Assembly (NCBI GenBank): GCA_021845595.1
Contig: JAJZVV010000005.1
Coordinates: 62,001 to 126,000 of the forward strand
Direction of reading: 5' to 3'
Length of the DNA: 64,000 bases
DNA from: Pseudomonadota bacterium
Lineage (GTDB): Bacteria > Pseudomonadota > Alphaproteobacteria > Acetobacterales > Acetobacteraceae
Below, piece by piece: positions 38,754 through 48,989 of this stretch (its first letter is position 1; the number at the start of each line of letters is the position of its first letter). The translations under genes and the position numbers were made by a program. Below the pieces are notes generated by a model. That model saw only the letters and a program-made list of their open reading frames with translations, made no database searches and was not told where the DNA came from.

Positions 38754-40190
38754 CTATGCGCGGCTGGTGATGCGCTCGACCAGGCGTGTCGTCGAACGCT
38801 CGGCCAGGAGCTCGCAGAGAAACACGCGCCCGCCGGCCTGCTGAACGACGTCGGCGCCGACCACCTCGTCGATGCTATAGTCGGCGCCCTTGACGAGCAC
38901 GTCCGGCAGCAGACGGCGAATCAGGTCCAGCGGGGTGTCCTCGTCGAAGGCAACGAGGCAATCGACGTGCCGGATGGCACCAAGGACGGCGGAGCGGTCG
39001 GCTAGACCATTGATCGGACGGGCCGGCCCTTTCAGTCGGGCGACTGAGGCGTCGGTGTTCAACGCAACCACTAGCCGGTCGCACTGGGCCCGCGCCGCGG
39101 CGAGCAGCGCGACGTGGCCGGCGTGCAGAATATCGAAGCAGCCGTTGGTGAAACCGACGCTGAGCCCCTGCCGCTTCCAGCGCGCCACCGCCACTTCGGT
39201 TTCGGCCAGGCTGCGCAGCGCCGGCGGCGGCTCGTCCTGGTCGGTCTCGGCGAGTTCTCGGGCCAGTTCCGCCGGCTCGACCGTCGCGGTGCCGACCTTG
39301 CTCACCACCACCCCGGCGGCGGCGTTGGCGATATGCATCGCCTGTGGCAGGCTCAGACCCCCGGCATGGGCAAGTGCCAGCGTGGCGATGACGGTGTCGC
39401 CCGCGCCGGAGACGTCGAACACCTCGCGCGCACGCGCCGGCACCGAATGGACGGCGCCATCGGCCTCGACCAGGATCATGCCCTGGGCCGACCGGGTGGC
39501 GAGGATGGCTTTGGCCTCGGCGTGGGCCATCACCGCGCGGGCGGCGGCGATGATGCCGGCCTCGCCGACCACCGGCAGGCGGGCCGCAGCCGCCAGTTCC
39601 TTGAGGTTCGGCGTAATGCAGGTGGCGCCGCGGTAGCGGCGGAAATCCTCCGTTTTTGGATCGACGAACACCGGGATGCCGGCGTCGCGCGCCCCGGCCA
39701 TGGCCGCACCGATCACCGCCGGGCTCAGCACGCCCTTGCCATAGTCGGAGAGGATCAGTGCCGCGGCGCCGCCGATCGCCATCCGCAGCGCCGCGATCAG
39801 TGCCGCCTCCTCCTCCGGCTGCAAAGCCAGCGCGCTCTCCTCATCCGCGCGAACCACCTGCTGCTGGGCGGCGAGAAAGCGTGTTTTGCAGATCGTCGGG
39901 CGGTGCCGGCTCGTGACCAAAGCGGGCTCGATGCCCCCGCTGGCCGCGATCCGCTCGGCGAACAGCCGGCCGGTTTCGTCATCGCCGATCAGTCCGACCA
40001 GCCGTGCCCGCCCGCCGAGGGCGGCGATGTTATGAGCGACGTTGCCGGCGCCGCCGAGCATGGTGCGCGTGCTCCGCAGCCGCAGCACCGGCACCGGGGC
40101 CTCCGGCGAAATGCGCTCGACCTCGCCATAATGGTAGCGGTCGAGCATCACATCGCCGACGCAGAGGATCGCAGCCGAAGGAACCTGCAT
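38754..40190 (-). CDS. hldE: Bifunctional heptose-7-phosphate kinase / heptose-1-phosphate adenylyltransferase
   Basis: This 478-residue enzyme makes ADP-glycero-manno-heptose for the lipopolysaccharide inner core. The N-terminal ribokinase-type domain phosphorylates heptose 7-phosphate (MLGGAGNVAHNIAALG, DPKTEDFRRY and the anion hole DVSGAGDTVIATLAL). The C-terminal nucleotidyltransferase domain (about 345-478) carries TNGCFDILHAGHVALL and LKGPARPINGLADRS. The start at 40190 (MQVPSAAILCVGDVML) is the family start; a longer opening is rejected because it is low complexity. Its presence implies a heptose-containing LPS core. Confidence 0.96.
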   Translation of the reverse strand: MQVPSAAILCVGDVMLDRYHYGEVERISPEAPVPVLRLRSTRTMLGGAGNVAHNIAALGGRARLVGLIGDDETGRLFAERIAASGGIEPALVTSRHRPTICKTRFLAAQQQVVRADEESALALQPEEEAALIAALRMAIGGAAALILSDYGKGVLSPAVIGAAMAGARDAGIPVFVDPKTEDFRRYRGATCITPNLKELAAAARLPVVGEAGIIAAARAVMAHAEAKAILATRSAQGMILVEADGAVHSVPARAREVFDVSGAGDTVIATLALAHAGGLSLPQAMHIANAAAGVVVSKVGTATVEPAELARELAETDQDEPPPALRSLAETEVAVARWKRQGLSVGFTNGCFDILHAGHVALLAAARAQCDRLVVALNTDASVARLKGPARPINGLADRSAVLGAIRHVDCLVAFDEDTPLDLIRRLLPDVLVKGADYSIDEVVGADVVQQAGGRVFLCELLAERSTTRLVERITSRA

Positions 40191-40296
40191 GCTTGGCCTG
40201 CCCGCGGGGCTTGATAGGGTGGGACCTGCGCATCTATCAGCGGAAGCAGCGGCTTGTCCACGCAGGGCGCCGGGTATGGCAACGAGGAGGGGCTTC

Positions 40297-41382
40297 ATGG
40301 CGGAAGGCGATGCGGCGGAAAGCGACTCGGCCGGCGCGGCCGCCGGCGAGTTCGACCCGGCGCGGCTGGACGCCTTCCTGCGCGATGCGCTCGGCCTCGC
40401 CGGCCCGATGATGCTCGAACGCGTCGGCGGCGGGCAGTCCAACCCGACCTTTTTCGTCACCTATCCCGAACGGCGGCTGGTCCTGCGCAAGCGTCCGGCG
40501 GGAACGCTGCTGCCCTCGGCGCACGCGGTCGACCGCGAATTCCGCGTGCTCAGCGCGCTCGCCGGCTCCGCGGTGCCGGTGCCGATGGTGCTTCTGTTCC
40601 ATGCTGAGCCGGATGTCGTTGGCACCGCGTTCTATGTCATGGAACGGCTGGAAGGACGGGTCTTCCACGATACCGCGCTGGCTGCTGCGGCGCCGAGCGA
40701 GCGTGGGCCGATGCTGCGCGCCATGGCCGAAACTCTCGCCGCCCTGCACGATATCGACTGGCGAGCTGCCGGGCTGGAGGATTTCGGCCGCCCGGGCAAT
40801 TACTTTGCGCGCCAGATCGGGCGCTGGACGAAACAGTGGGACGCGGCACGGTTCCGCGACATCCCCGACCTTGCCGAGCTGGCCGCCTGGCTGCCGGAGC
40901 ATATTCCCGCCGGCGAGGAAACGGTGCTCTGCCACGGCGATTATCGCATGGGCAACCTGATGTTCCATCCCACCGCGCCGCGGCTCGTGGCGGTACTCGA
41001 CTGGGAACTTTCCACCCTCGGCCACCCGCTCGCCGACCTCGCGTTCAGCGCCCTCGCCTGGCACAGCCGGCCGGAGGAATATGGCGGACTGCTCGGGCTC
41101 GATCTCGCATCGTTGTCGATTCCTGGCGAAAACACCTACCTCGACTGGTATTACCGCGCCCGCCGCACCGGCACGGGTGACCGCTTGCAGCCATTCCACC
41201 TCGCCTTCGCGCTGTTCCGATTCGCGGTGATTTTCGAGGGCATCGCAGCACGGGCACGGGCCGGCACCGCGGCCGCTGCCAATGCGGCGGCGGTAGGCGA
41301 TCTGTCGCTGGCGTTCGCCCGGCACGGCATCGGTGTCATCCAGAGGACCGGGCGCGGCGAGGTCAATCGAACCCATAGGTGA
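40297..41382 (+). CDS. Phosphotransferase-family protein (APH / ACAD10-like kinase)
   Basis: This 361-residue protein has the aminoglycoside-phosphotransferase (APH) kinase fold. The substrate/ATP features are RVGGGQSNPTFFV and LVLRKRP (the Lys that binds ATP) at the start, the catalytic Brenner motif LCHGDYRMGNLMF and the metal-binding VLDWELSTLGHPLADLA. Relatives are found beside acyl-CoA dehydrogenases and in ACAD10/11, where a kinase of 4-hydroxy acids is known. An SDR lies nearby, consistent with acyl or hydroxyacyl metabolism. The start at 40297 (MAEGDAAES) follows GAGGAGG; an ATG at 40276 has no such site. Antibiotic resistance is not implied. Confidence 0.82.
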   Translation: MAEGDAAESDSAGAAAGEFDPARLDAFLRDALGLAGPMMLERVGGGQSNPTFFVTYPERRLVLRKRPAGTLLPSAHAVDREFRVLSALAGSAVPVPMVLLFHAEPDVVGTAFYVMERLEGRVFHDTALAAAAPSERGPMLRAMAETLAALHDIDWRAAGLEDFGRPGNYFARQIGRWTKQWDAARFRDIPDLAELAAWLPEHIPAGEETVLCHGDYRMGNLMFHPTAPRLVAVLDWELSTLGHPLADLAFSALAWHSRPEEYGGLLGLDLASLSIPGENTYLDWYYRARRTGTGDRLQPFHLAFALFRFAVIFEGIAARARAGTAAAANAAAVGDLSLAFARHGIGVIQRTGRGEVNRTHR

Positions 41383-44023
41383 ACTCGCCCTCCCGGGCGC
41401 CGACCCGGACGCGCGCGATCGGGCTGCCCTCCAGCATGCGCGTGAGGAAGGCGCCGCTGATCGCGGGCAGCATCGTGTTGGTCAGAATCGCGTCGATCAT
41501 TCGGCCGCCGCTCTCGGGCTCGGTGCAGCGGCTGGCGATCAGATTGACCACGTCCTCGTCGTAGCTGAACGGAACTTTGTGATGCTCGGCGATCCGGCTG
41601 GCGATCCGGCCCAGCTGGAGGCGGATGATGTCGGCCATCACCGTGTCGCTCAGCGGATAATAGGGGATCACGATCAGTCGGCCGAGCAGCGCCGGGGGAA
41701 AGACCTTCAGGAGTGGCGCGCGTAGCGCCTTGGCGATCTCCTCGGGTTCCGGGATCAGTTCCGGATCGGCGCACATCGACATGATCAGGTCGGTGCCGAC
41801 ATTCGATGTCAGCAGGATCAGCGTGTTCTTGAAATCGATGACGCGCCCTTCGCCGTCTTCCATCACGCCCTTGTCGAACACCTGGAAGAAAATCTCATGC
41901 ACATCCGGGTGCGCCTTCTCGACTTCGTCCAACAGCACGACGGAGTACGGCTTGCGCCGCACCGCCTCCGTCAGCACACCGCCTTCGCCATAGCCGACAT
42001 AGCCCGGCGGCGCGCCTTTCAGCGTCGAGACGGTATGGGCTTCCTGGAACTCGCTCATGTTGATAGTGATCAGATTCTGTTCGCCGCCATAGAGCGATTC
42101 CGCCAGAGCCAGTGCCGTCTCCGTCTTGCCGACCCCGGATGGGCCGCAGAGCATGAACACGCCGATCGGCTTGGATGGATTGTCGAGCCCGGCGCGCGCG
42201 GTCTGCACCCGCCGCGCGATCATGCCCAGCGCATGGTCCTGGCCGATCACGCGCCGAGCGAGGGTCTCGCCCAGATTGAGCACGGCCTGAACCTCGTTCT
42301 TGACCATCCGCCCCACCGGGATGCCGGTCCAGTCGCCAACCACGGCGGCAACGGCCTGTGCGTCCACGCTCGGCAGGATCAGCGGCGTTTCGCCCTGATG
42401 CGTGGCGAGTTCGGCCTGCAGTGTCTTCAGTTCGGCGAGTTGCCCATCGCGGTCCGGCGCCGCGCCCTCCACCGCGCCGGCGGTCTCGCGCAGAGCGCCA
42501 CGCAGCGCGAGCACCCGGTCCACCAGATCTTTTTCCGCGCCCCAACGCTGCTCCAGGCCGGAGAGGCGGGTGCGCTCGGTGGCGAGTGCGCTGTTGGCCG
42601 AGTCCGCCCGCGCGGTCGCGTCGATGCCGATCGCCTGCTCGCGGGCGATGATCTCGAGTTCGGTCTCCAGCGCCTGGATCCGCCGCCGGCAATCGTCGAC
42701 GGCCGGCGGTACGGCGTGCTGGCTGACGGCGACGCGGGCGGACGCGGTGTCGAGCAGAGAGACGGACTTGTCCGGCAATTGCCGCGCCGGGATGTAACGG
42801 TGCGACAGCCGCACCGCCGCCTCGATCGCTTCGTCGAGAATCTGGACGCGGTGATGCTTCTCCAACGGCGAGGCGATGCCGCGCATCATCAGGATCGCCT
42901 TTTCCTCATCCGGCTCATCCACTTGCACGACCTGGAAGCGCCGGGTGAGCGCCGGGTCCTTCTCGAAATACTTCTTGTATTCCGCCCAGGTCGTGGCTGC
43001 GATGGTGCGCAGCGTGCCGCGCGCCAGCGCCGGCTTGAGCAGGTTCGCCGCATCGCCGGTGCCGGCCGCACCGCCGGCCCCGATCAGCGTGTGCGCTTCG
43101 TCAATGAAGAGAATGATCGGCTTGGGCGAGGATTGTACCTCCTCGATGACTTGACGCAGCCGGTTCTCGAATTCGCCCTTCATGCTCGCGCCGGCCTGCA
43201 GCAGGCCGACATCGAGAACGCGCAGACTGACATCCTTCAGCATCGGCGGAACATCGCCCGCGACGATGCGCAGCGCGAATCCCTCAACGACCGCCGTCTT
43301 GCCGACGCCAGCCTCGCCGGTGAGGATCGGGTTGTTCTGGCGCCGGCGCATCAGCACGTCCACGACCTGACGAATCTCGCCGTCGCGGCCGACGATCGGA
43401 TCGATCTCGCCCTTGCGCGCACGCTCGGTGAGGTCGATGGAAAATTGCGCCAGGGCCTCCTGCTTGCCCATCGCGGCCGGGGCGATTGCCGCGCTCGCCT
43501 CGCCGGGCGCGCCGACGCGGGTGCCGTCCGCAGCCGTCAGCACGGCCTCCGGCGACCCCGCGAGCAGCGAAGCGAAATCGTCGGCGAGCGCCTCCGCCTT
43601 CACGCGGTCGAACTGGCGGCTGATGGCGAGGAGCGCATTGCGCAGGGTGGAAGTGCGCAGGCAGCCGAGCAGGAGATGGCCCGTGCGCACCTGCGCCTCG
43701 CCGAACATCAAGGTCGCGAAGACCCAGCCGCGCTCCACCGCCTCCTCGATCTGGGGCGAGAGATCCGAGATCGAGGTGGCGCCGCGCGGCAGCCGGTCCA
43801 GCGCGGCGGTGATGTCGGCGGCGACGCGAGCGCCGTCGAGCTCGAAATGGCGCAGGATGCGATGCACATCGGAATCCTGCGCGAGAAGAATCTGGTGCAG
43901 CCAGTGCACGAGTTCGACGTAGGGGTTACCGCGCAGCTTGCAGAAGACCGTGGCGCCCTCGATGGCGCGATAGCCCACCGGGTTGAGCTTGCCGAACAGG
44001 GCAGCGCGGCTGATTTCGGTCAT
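41363..44023 (-). CDS. tssH: Type VI secretion ATPase TssH (ClpV)
   Basis: This 886-residue AAA+ unfoldase dismantles contracted TssB/TssC sheaths so they can be reused. The N-terminal domain (about 1-170) carries the ClpN-like repeats, and both ATPase rings are intact: Walker [14 protein letters not shown] with [16 protein letters not shown] in the first, and [16 protein letters not shown] with [16 protein letters not shown] in the second. The length and N-domain separate ClpV from the housekeeping ClpB. The start ATG at 44023 overlaps the tssG stop by four bases. It ends the minus-strand T6SS operon and overlaps the convergent kinase gene by 20 bp. Confidence 0.95.
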   Translation of the reverse strand: MTEISRAALFGKLNPVGYRAIEGATVFCKLRGNPYVELVHWLHQILLAQDSDVHRILRHFELDGARVAADITAALDRLPRGATSISDLSPQIEEAVERGWVFATLMFGEAQVRTGHLLLGCLRTSTLRNALLAISRQFDRVKAEALADDFASLLAGSPEAVLTAADGTRVGAPGEASAAIAPAAMGKQEALAQFSIDLTERARKGEIDPIVGRDGEIRQVVDVLMRRRQNNPILTGEAGVGKTAVVEGFALRIVAGDVPPMLKDVSLRVLDVGLLQAGASMKGEFENRLRQVIEEVQSSPKPIILFIDEAHTLIGAGGAAGTGDAANLLKPALARGTLRTIAATTWAEYKKYFEKDPALTRRFQVVQVDEPDEEKAILMMRGIASPLEKHHRVQILDEAIEAAVRLSHRYIPARQLPDKSVSLLDTASARVAVSQHAVPPAVDDCRRRIQALETELEIIAREQAIGIDATARADSANSALATERTRLSGLEQRWGAEKDLVDRVLALRGALRETAGAVEGAAPDRDGQLAELKTLQAELATHQGETPLILPSVDAQAVAAVVGDWTGIPVGRMVKNEVQAVLNLGETLARRVIGQDHALGMIARRVQTARAGLDNPSKPIGVFMLCGPSGVGKTETALALAESLYGGEQNLITINMSEFQEAHTVSTLKGAPPGYVGYGEGGVLTEAVRRKPYSVVLLDEVEKAHPDVHEIFFQVFDKGVMEDGEGRVIDFKNTLILLTSNVGTDLIMSMCADPELIPEPEEIAKALRAPLLKVFPPALLGRLIVIPYYPLSDTVMADIIRLQLGRIASRIAEHHKVPFSYDEDVVNLIASRCTEPESGGRMIDAILTNTMLPAISGAFLTRMLEGSPIARVRVGAREGEFTYGFD

Positions 44024-45141
44024 GCGACTGGCTCCGCTTGCGCAACCGGCTCGCTCGGAGCCGCTCGCGGTGTGTGTGGCGTGGTGGCGTCGATCCGGTG
44101 CGCCAAACTGTCGGCGCTCACATCGAGAAACAGGTCGGCGGCATCGCTGTGGCCGCGGCGCGGCATCAGCCAGCTGGTCCATCCCAGCCGACCCGCCTGG
44201 CCGAGCCGTGTCGGCGGGACCTCCTCGCCGCGGAGGATGAGATTGACATCCCAGATCAGCGTATCCCCAGCGTAGTTGCGCACGATGGGGATCAGCCGGT
44301 GGAGGCTCTCCCCGCCGGGGAGCAGCCGCTGATACTCCGTGAAGGATAGCGGCCCGAACACGACGCGAAATTTGTGCTGGCGGGTCCACACCCGCCCGCC
44401 GACGAGCGCGGAGCGTCCGAGCGCGCCGTTCTCGGCGGATGATCCGAGCCGCATCCGATCGGCCGGGGCAAGGGACAGCCAGGCGCCGACGAAGCACTCG
44501 ATGTGGACCGGCATGGCGAAAAATGCCGAGAGGATCGATGCGAGTCCCTCGGCGTGGCGGGTCTGGTTGACGAGATGACCGGCGAAGTGAAGCTTCGTGA
44601 GGTCCGGCATGGCATCACGATCGCGCAGCGAGTCCATGCCGAGGCCGATCAGCGCACCGACATAGAGCGCGAACCGGTCCTGCTCCGGACGGTCGAAGCT
44701 GACCGTCGGGCGTGCATTCGCCCAGGCGCGGTAGAACAGGGACAGCGCGCGGTGATGGAAGATGTCGGCAAAGCGCTGGAAGGTCGGGTCGTGGTGATTG
44801 CGCCGCCGGTTGCGCGCATATTCCGTCAGATGCAGCGGCAAAGCACCGTCGGGCCCGAACAGACCGAGAAAATGCACCGACAGCCGCGCGGGGGAGTCCG
44901 GTTCCCCCGGAATGAAATCGGCGAGCGTCGCCGGCGTGAATTCCACCGAGGGTTCCTGCGCAAGTCGCACCGCGTCGGCGGCAGGTCGCGCGCTCTGCCC
45001 GAATCGGGGGCGATCGCGAAAGCGGGCTTCCAGCAGGCGCATCGCGGCGTAGAAGCCGAATGCGTGCGGCGTCGCGGCCAGCCGCGCCACCTGCGCGTTC
45101 GGCCCCGGGCGCGTCTCGCCGGCCGTCTCTTGCCCGTCCAT
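44020..45141 (-). CDS. tssG: Type VI secretion baseplate protein TssG
   Basis: This 373-residue baseplate wedge subunit has the TssG opening ATPHAFGFYAAMRLLEARF and the characteristic HLTEYARNRRRNHHDPTFQRFADIFHHR stretch (seen here as EYARNRRRNHHDPTFQRF), plus LRLGYTSWL-like GRLGWTSWLMPRR near the C-terminus. With TssF, TssE and TssK it forms the plate on which the sheath assembles. The start at 45141 (MDGQETAGE) leaves two bases to the tssF stop. Confidence 0.93.
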   Translation of the reverse strand: MDGQETAGETRPGPNAQVARLAATPHAFGFYAAMRLLEARFRDRPRFGQSARPAADAVRLAQEPSVEFTPATLADFIPGEPDSPARLSVHFLGLFGPDGALPLHLTEYARNRRRNHHDPTFQRFADIFHHRALSLFYRAWANARPTVSFDRPEQDRFALYVGALIGLGMDSLRDRDAMPDLTKLHFAGHLVNQTRHAEGLASILSAFFAMPVHIECFVGAWLSLAPADRMRLGSSAENGALGRSALVGGRVWTRQHKFRVVFGPLSFTEYQRLLPGGESLHRLIPIVRNYAGDTLIWDVNLILRGEEVPPTRLGQAGRLGWTSWLMPRRGHSDAADLFLDVSADSLAHRIDATTPHTPRAAPSEPVAQAEPVA

Positions 45142-45143
45142 CG

Positions 45144-47021
45144 CTACAGCACCGGCCGCAAGCCGAGCCGCATCGGCCACCGGATCACCTCGCCCCGCTC
45201 CGGGCTGCGCAGCACGGTCTCGGTGAAGGTGTTGATGGAAACATACTTCGCGAAGAACCGTTCGAGCACCGCCGCGAGCAGGATGCCCGCCGGACCGCCG
45301 AACGGAGCCTCGTCGATGGTCAGCGTCACCTCGACGCCGCGGCCGACCGCGATCGGACCGGCGCCGGGAATGCGGCGCACGACCGGGTGCGATGCGGCGG
45401 AGACCAGCCCTTCCAACTGGCGGGCAGCGACGGAATTGCCCGATGGCACATAGAGCCGCAGCAACTCGCGCAGCGCCGCCGCGCCCCGCAGGGCATCGGT
45501 ATCGACCAGACTCAGATAATTCAGCGCGAGATGGGACAGGAAGCGCCAGGCGATGTCGCCGTCGCCGCGTGCCGGGCGCGGCGCGGTCGGTCCGACGATG
45601 CAGCGCACGGCGGCGACCGGCGCGTTGCCGCCCAGGGTGAAATCCGTCCGCTGCTTTCCAACCGGCATGGCCAGAGGCAGGTCCCGATTGGTGCACAGGA
45701 GATCGAGCCCGAGCTGGCGCAGCTCCTGCCGATAGGGCGCCTGCTCGGCATCGACGAGGGAAATGAAAGTTTCGTGGCCGATATAGCTGGAGCGCGGCCC
45801 GCTGCGCCGGCTCCGCGACGACAGCAGCCGCGGTTCGCGACGAAGCAGATAGTAGCTGCGGTGCCCCGGATTCCGGCTGAGATCGTTGGCGGCGTAGAAG
45901 GGCAGGAAGCGCTGCGGCGGACTGCCGTCGGTGGCGTAGCCCTCGACGCTCTGGACCGCGAAGACCTCGAAATCCAGCGGGCGCATGCGATCGGGGATGA
46001 TGAGATGTTCCGCGTCGCGCTCGGTGAGATTGATACGGTCGCCGCGGCGCGCGAAGAGATTGATGGCGGGCGCGCAGAACAGCTGCAGATGGTCCGGGCC
46101 GAAGCCGCTGGCGAGCGCCGGATCGGCGCGGCTCAGAAGCAGCACGATGTCGAGTTCGCTGCCCTGGCAGCGCCGCGCCGCCGATGCGAGGCCGCCGAAT
46201 TCGACGAACAGCAGCCGTTCCGGCATGGCGTAATATTCCTGCAGCAGCCGGTAGCCGTCGAACGACTGCGGCGGCCGCGGCAGCAGCGCCTCGCTTTCGT
46301 CCAGGCCGAGCGCGCGGAGCGAGGACGGTGGCAGACGCTCCTGCCAGGGCAGGGGGCGCTGGGCAGGACGCAGGAATATCCCGACCACATTGGCCAGAAG
46401 CTGCTCGTAGAGCCGCGCGCGCGCGCCTTCCGGGCCGCCAAGGAAGACGGGTAGATGGTTGAGGGCGAGCTTGGCGATCGGCGCCTCGCCGGTGCCGCGC
46501 AACCGCAGCCGGATCGCCGCCTTGACGCCGTGCTGCTCTGGCAGGCCGAGTGCCGCGACGGCGGCGGGGGACGCGATGTATTCCGCCTCTGCCAGTTCGA
46601 TTGGAAGCAGCTGTACCGCGTGGCCGGTGCGGAATTCACAATTCGTCTGCTCCTCGGTCCCAAGCAGGCTGCGCAGCTCGCTACCCGCCGGGATCACGAC
46701 GCCCGTCGGCGCCGCACGCAGTGTGACATCCGGCGTGAACCGCACAACGGCCATCGACGGGACGGGCGCGAAATAGTGCGGATAGACCATCTGCAGCAGG
46801 GACTGCGTGAAGGTCGGGAATTCGGATTCCAACTTGAGCTGAACCCGCGCGGTCAGGAAGGCGAAGCCCTCGAGCAGCCGCTCGACATACGGGTCCGCAA
46901 CCTCGATCGAGCCGAGATCGAGCCGCGCGGCGATTTTCGGGAACTCGCGCGCGAATTCGGTCCCCATGTCGCGCACGAAGGCGAGCTCGGACTCGTAAAG
47001 GCGGAGCAGGCGCGGATCCAT
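45144..47021 (-). CDS. tssF: Type VI secretion baseplate protein TssF
   Basis: This 625-residue TssF (VasA/ImpG) starts MDPRLLRLYESELAFVRDMG and has EFAREFPKIAARLDL, the standard N-terminus, followed by the VERLLEGFAFLTARVQLKL region. It pairs with TssG in the baseplate wedges. Its ATG overlaps the tssE stop by one base (TGATG), showing translational coupling. The length is normal. Confidence 0.95.
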   Translation of the reverse strand: MDPRLLRLYESELAFVRDMGTEFAREFPKIAARLDLGSIEVADPYVERLLEGFAFLTARVQLKLESEFPTFTQSLLQMVYPHYFAPVPSMAVVRFTPDVTLRAAPTGVVIPAGSELRSLLGTEEQTNCEFRTGHAVQLLPIELAEAEYIASPAAVAALGLPEQHGVKAAIRLRLRGTGEAPIAKLALNHLPVFLGGPEGARARLYEQLLANVVGIFLRPAQRPLPWQERLPPSSLRALGLDESEALLPRPPQSFDGYRLLQEYYAMPERLLFVEFGGLASAARRCQGSELDIVLLLSRADPALASGFGPDHLQLFCAPAINLFARRGDRINLTERDAEHLIIPDRMRPLDFEVFAVQSVEGYATDGSPPQRFLPFYAANDLSRNPGHRSYYLLRREPRLLSSRSRRSGPRSSYIGHETFISLVDAEQAPYRQELRQLGLDLLCTNRDLPLAMPVGKQRTDFTLGGNAPVAAVRCIVGPTAPRPARGDGDIAWRFLSHLALNYLSLVDTDALRGAAALRELLRLYVPSGNSVAARQLEGLVSAASHPVVRRIPGAGPIAVGRGVEVTLTIDEAPFGGPAGILLAAVLERFFAKYVSINTFTETVLRSPERGEVIRWPMRLGLRPVL

Positions 47022-47530
47022 CAGGCGCGCATCCGCGCCTCGGTGACCGAGGCGAGCCGTGTCTCGAGTTCGATCGCAGTTTCGAGAAAGAGCTGCTGCG
47101 GCACCGGCTGGGCCCAGAGTTCGCCGGCGATTTCGAAGACGAGTGCCGGAACGGGCGCGTCCGCGGCACTCGGGCGCGTACGGACCTTCAGGGTCTCGGC
47201 GCGGATGCGCGGCTCATAGGCCAGGATCGCCTCGCGCAAGGCCGCCTCCAGCGCGCCGGTCCGGCCATCGGCCCCGACGAGGCCAGCGAAGCCGGGGATG
47301 CCGTAATTGAGCACCGACCGGGCGACGCGGGGCGCCGGTTCCAGCGGTTCGGTGGCGGCGAGATTGGTGGTGTTGAGCAGCCAGGCGAGATCCCGCAGCA
47401 CGGCCTGGCGAAGTTGCGCCAAGCCCAGCGTCTGCTGGTCCAGGGACTCGCGCCGGCTCTCCGGCGCCTGGTCGGTGAGCCGGTCGAGAAGGGACGGCTG
47501 GAGACGCTCGCGGCTGCCAGGCTCGGCCAT
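47021..47530 (-). CDS. tssE: Type VI secretion baseplate protein TssE
   Basis: This 169-residue protein resembles the phage gp25 baseplate protein. It shows LQPSLLDRLTDQAP at the start, LAWLLNTTNL, SVLNYGIPGFAGL and IRAYEPRI-like EAILAYEPRIRAETLKV, all typical of TssE. It starts sheath polymerisation. The start at 47530 (MAEPGSRERL) gives the family length; an upstream extension overlaps tagJ and is rejected. Confidence 0.93.
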   Translation of the reverse strand: MAEPGSRERLQPSLLDRLTDQAPESRRESLDQQTLGLAQLRQAVLRDLAWLLNTTNLAATEPLEPAPRVARSVLNYGIPGFAGLVGADGRTGALEAALREAILAYEPRIRAETLKVRTRPSAADAPVPALVFEIAGELWAQPVPQQLFLETAIELETRLASVTEARMRA

Positions 47531-47535
47531 GCCGC

Positions 47536-48345
47536 TCAGCCCTGTTCCGCCACGATCTCGAGCCGACGGAGATCCATCAGCGCCACTTCCTCCGCGTCGG
47601 TGGCGAACATGCGCTGGCCGAGCCCGAGGGCGAATCCGCCGCGCTCTGTCCACTCAGTGCGCCGCGCGAGCGCCAGGGGGGCGGAGGCCTGCTGCGACCC
47701 GGGATAGCGGGTCGGCACGAAGCCGACGGCCTCGCCGCCGTTCGCCCAGACGAAATGGGCCGGCATCCAGATCTGGTCGCGGAGATCCGCCGGCGGCTCG
47801 ATCGTGAGGGTCCGCAGCCGATGGAATGGCACCCAGTAGTATTTCCCCTCGACGATCGCCTCCAGCATCGGCCCGAGTCTGGAGTCGGCGTCAGCGATCC
47901 AGTCGAAGCCCCGTTCCGCGTCGTCGGCGCCGCTGACGATGCGCCCGCCGCTGGCAGGCGCATCGGCGAAGGCGGCATCGCGCAGGCTTTCGGCTTCTGC
48001 CAGAGCCCCCGCCGCCAGCCGGCGGTTCGCCTCGACCAGCAGGGACATCCACGCTTCCGGCTCGCCGAACACGGTTGGCGTGCGCCGGCCGGCGAACACC
48101 TGCTCGCGCAGCACCTCGCAGCGAATCGCGGCCCGGTAGGCTTGCGCCATCGGCAAGGCCGCCGGATCGAGTTCTGCCGCGGTGGCAAGCTGGTTGAGCG
48201 CCCGCTCCCACTCGCCGGAGACGCAGAAGAGTTGGAACAGGAATGTGCGCAGACGCCCATCGCGTGGCGCCTTGCGCACTTCCTGTTTCAGTTGCGCCAG
48301 CGCCGCGTCAACGTCGCCTGAGCGGAGCAGCTCGCGGGCTTCCAT
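47536..48345 (-). CDS. tagJ: Type VI accessory protein TagJ (ImpE)
   Basis: This 269-residue ImpE/TagJ protein has an N-terminal TPR-like helical part (MEARELLRSGDVDAALAQLK and WERALNQLATAAELDP) and the conserved C-terminal domain with FDWIADADSRLGPMLEAI, YYWVPFHRL and PADLRDQIWMPAHF. In the P. aeruginosa H1 system TagJ binds the TssB sheath and ClpV. The start at 48345 is the family start. Its place between hcp and tssE matches the H1-type gene order. Confidence 0.9.
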   Translation of the reverse strand: MEARELLRSGDVDAALAQLKQEVRKAPRDGRLRTFLFQLFCVSGEWERALNQLATAAELDPAALPMAQAYRAAIRCEVLREQVFAGRRTPTVFGEPEAWMSLLVEANRRLAAGALAEAESLRDAAFADAPASGGRIVSGADDAERGFDWIADADSRLGPMLEAIVEGKYYWVPFHRLRTLTIEPPADLRDQIWMPAHFVWANGGEAVGFVPTRYPGSQQASAPLALARRTEWTERGGFALGLGQRMFATDAEEVALMDLRRLEIVAEQG

Positions 48346-48363
48346 CGCGCGGCACCCGGCCGG

Positions 48364-48933
48364 TCAGATCGGGGTCGAGGTGGTATCGGCGATGTTCTTG
48401 ATCCTGTTCCAGCCCTGGGCGATGGGCGCCTGCATGTTCCCGCTGGCGTCCTGCTGGCTGTAACGGATCTGCAGTCCGCCATATTGAAAGGTCACTTCCT
48501 CCTTCGGCGATTCGTCGTCGTGTGACCAGGAAATCGTCTGGACCGCGACCAGCTTGAAGTCGAAACGCAGGAAGATGCGACCTGCGGTCTCGCCGCCCGA
48601 GCTCTTGCGCAGGCAGAGATAGACCAGCTTGAAGCTCGTTCCCGAGCAGGCCATCTGGAAGAACGTCGGCGAGGACTTGTCGATCTTGCGAGTGATCGAG
48701 AATTCCTTGAAGGTGATCCTGCCGGCGCCGGCGCCAGTCGATTGGCTGCCGATGTTCAGCGTGTTCTCGATATCGAACTTGTAGTCGTCGATCTCGAAGA
48801 CCTGGCCCGCCGTTCCGTATGATCTGACATCCAGGACAAGCGGTTCGTTATTTTTGGACCAGTCGACCTGGCTTTCGGCAGAAAGCGGCGGACCATTGTA
48901 CGGAACGAAAATCATATACGAGTCGATCGCCAT
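48364..48933 (-). CDS. hcp: Type VI secretion tube protein Hcp (TssD)
   Basis: This 189-residue Hcp begins MAIDSYMIFVPYNGPPLSAE and has the tube-forming beta-barrel pattern with YKFDIENTLNIGS, GRITFKEFSITRKIDKSSP and FFQMACSGTSF. Rings of six stack into the inner tube that is fired by sheath contraction. It is slightly longer than many Hcps (about 160-172 residues), with a C-terminal tail SGNMQAPIAQGWNRIKNIA rather than an effector domain. A 56-bp gap separates it from tssC, which may allow separate message processing for high Hcp output. Confidence 0.95.
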   Translation of the reverse strand: MAIDSYMIFVPYNGPPLSAESQVDWSKNNEPLVLDVRSYGTAGQVFEIDDYKFDIENTLNIGSQSTGAGAGRITFKEFSITRKIDKSSPTFFQMACSGTSFKLVYLCLRKSSGGETAGRIFLRFDFKLVAVQTISWSHDDESPKEEVTFQYGGLQIRYSQQDASGNMQAPIAQGWNRIKNIADTTSTPI

Positions 48934-48989
48934 GGCGGCTCATCCTTCTTCTGTGGAGCAGATCGGGTAGGCAGATTGTTCTTTGCTGA

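Noticed and set aside
40297-41382. Aminoglycoside resistance gene
   Set aside because: The APH fold is present, but the sequence style is of the ACAD10-like metabolic kinases and no resistance genes or mobile elements are nearby.
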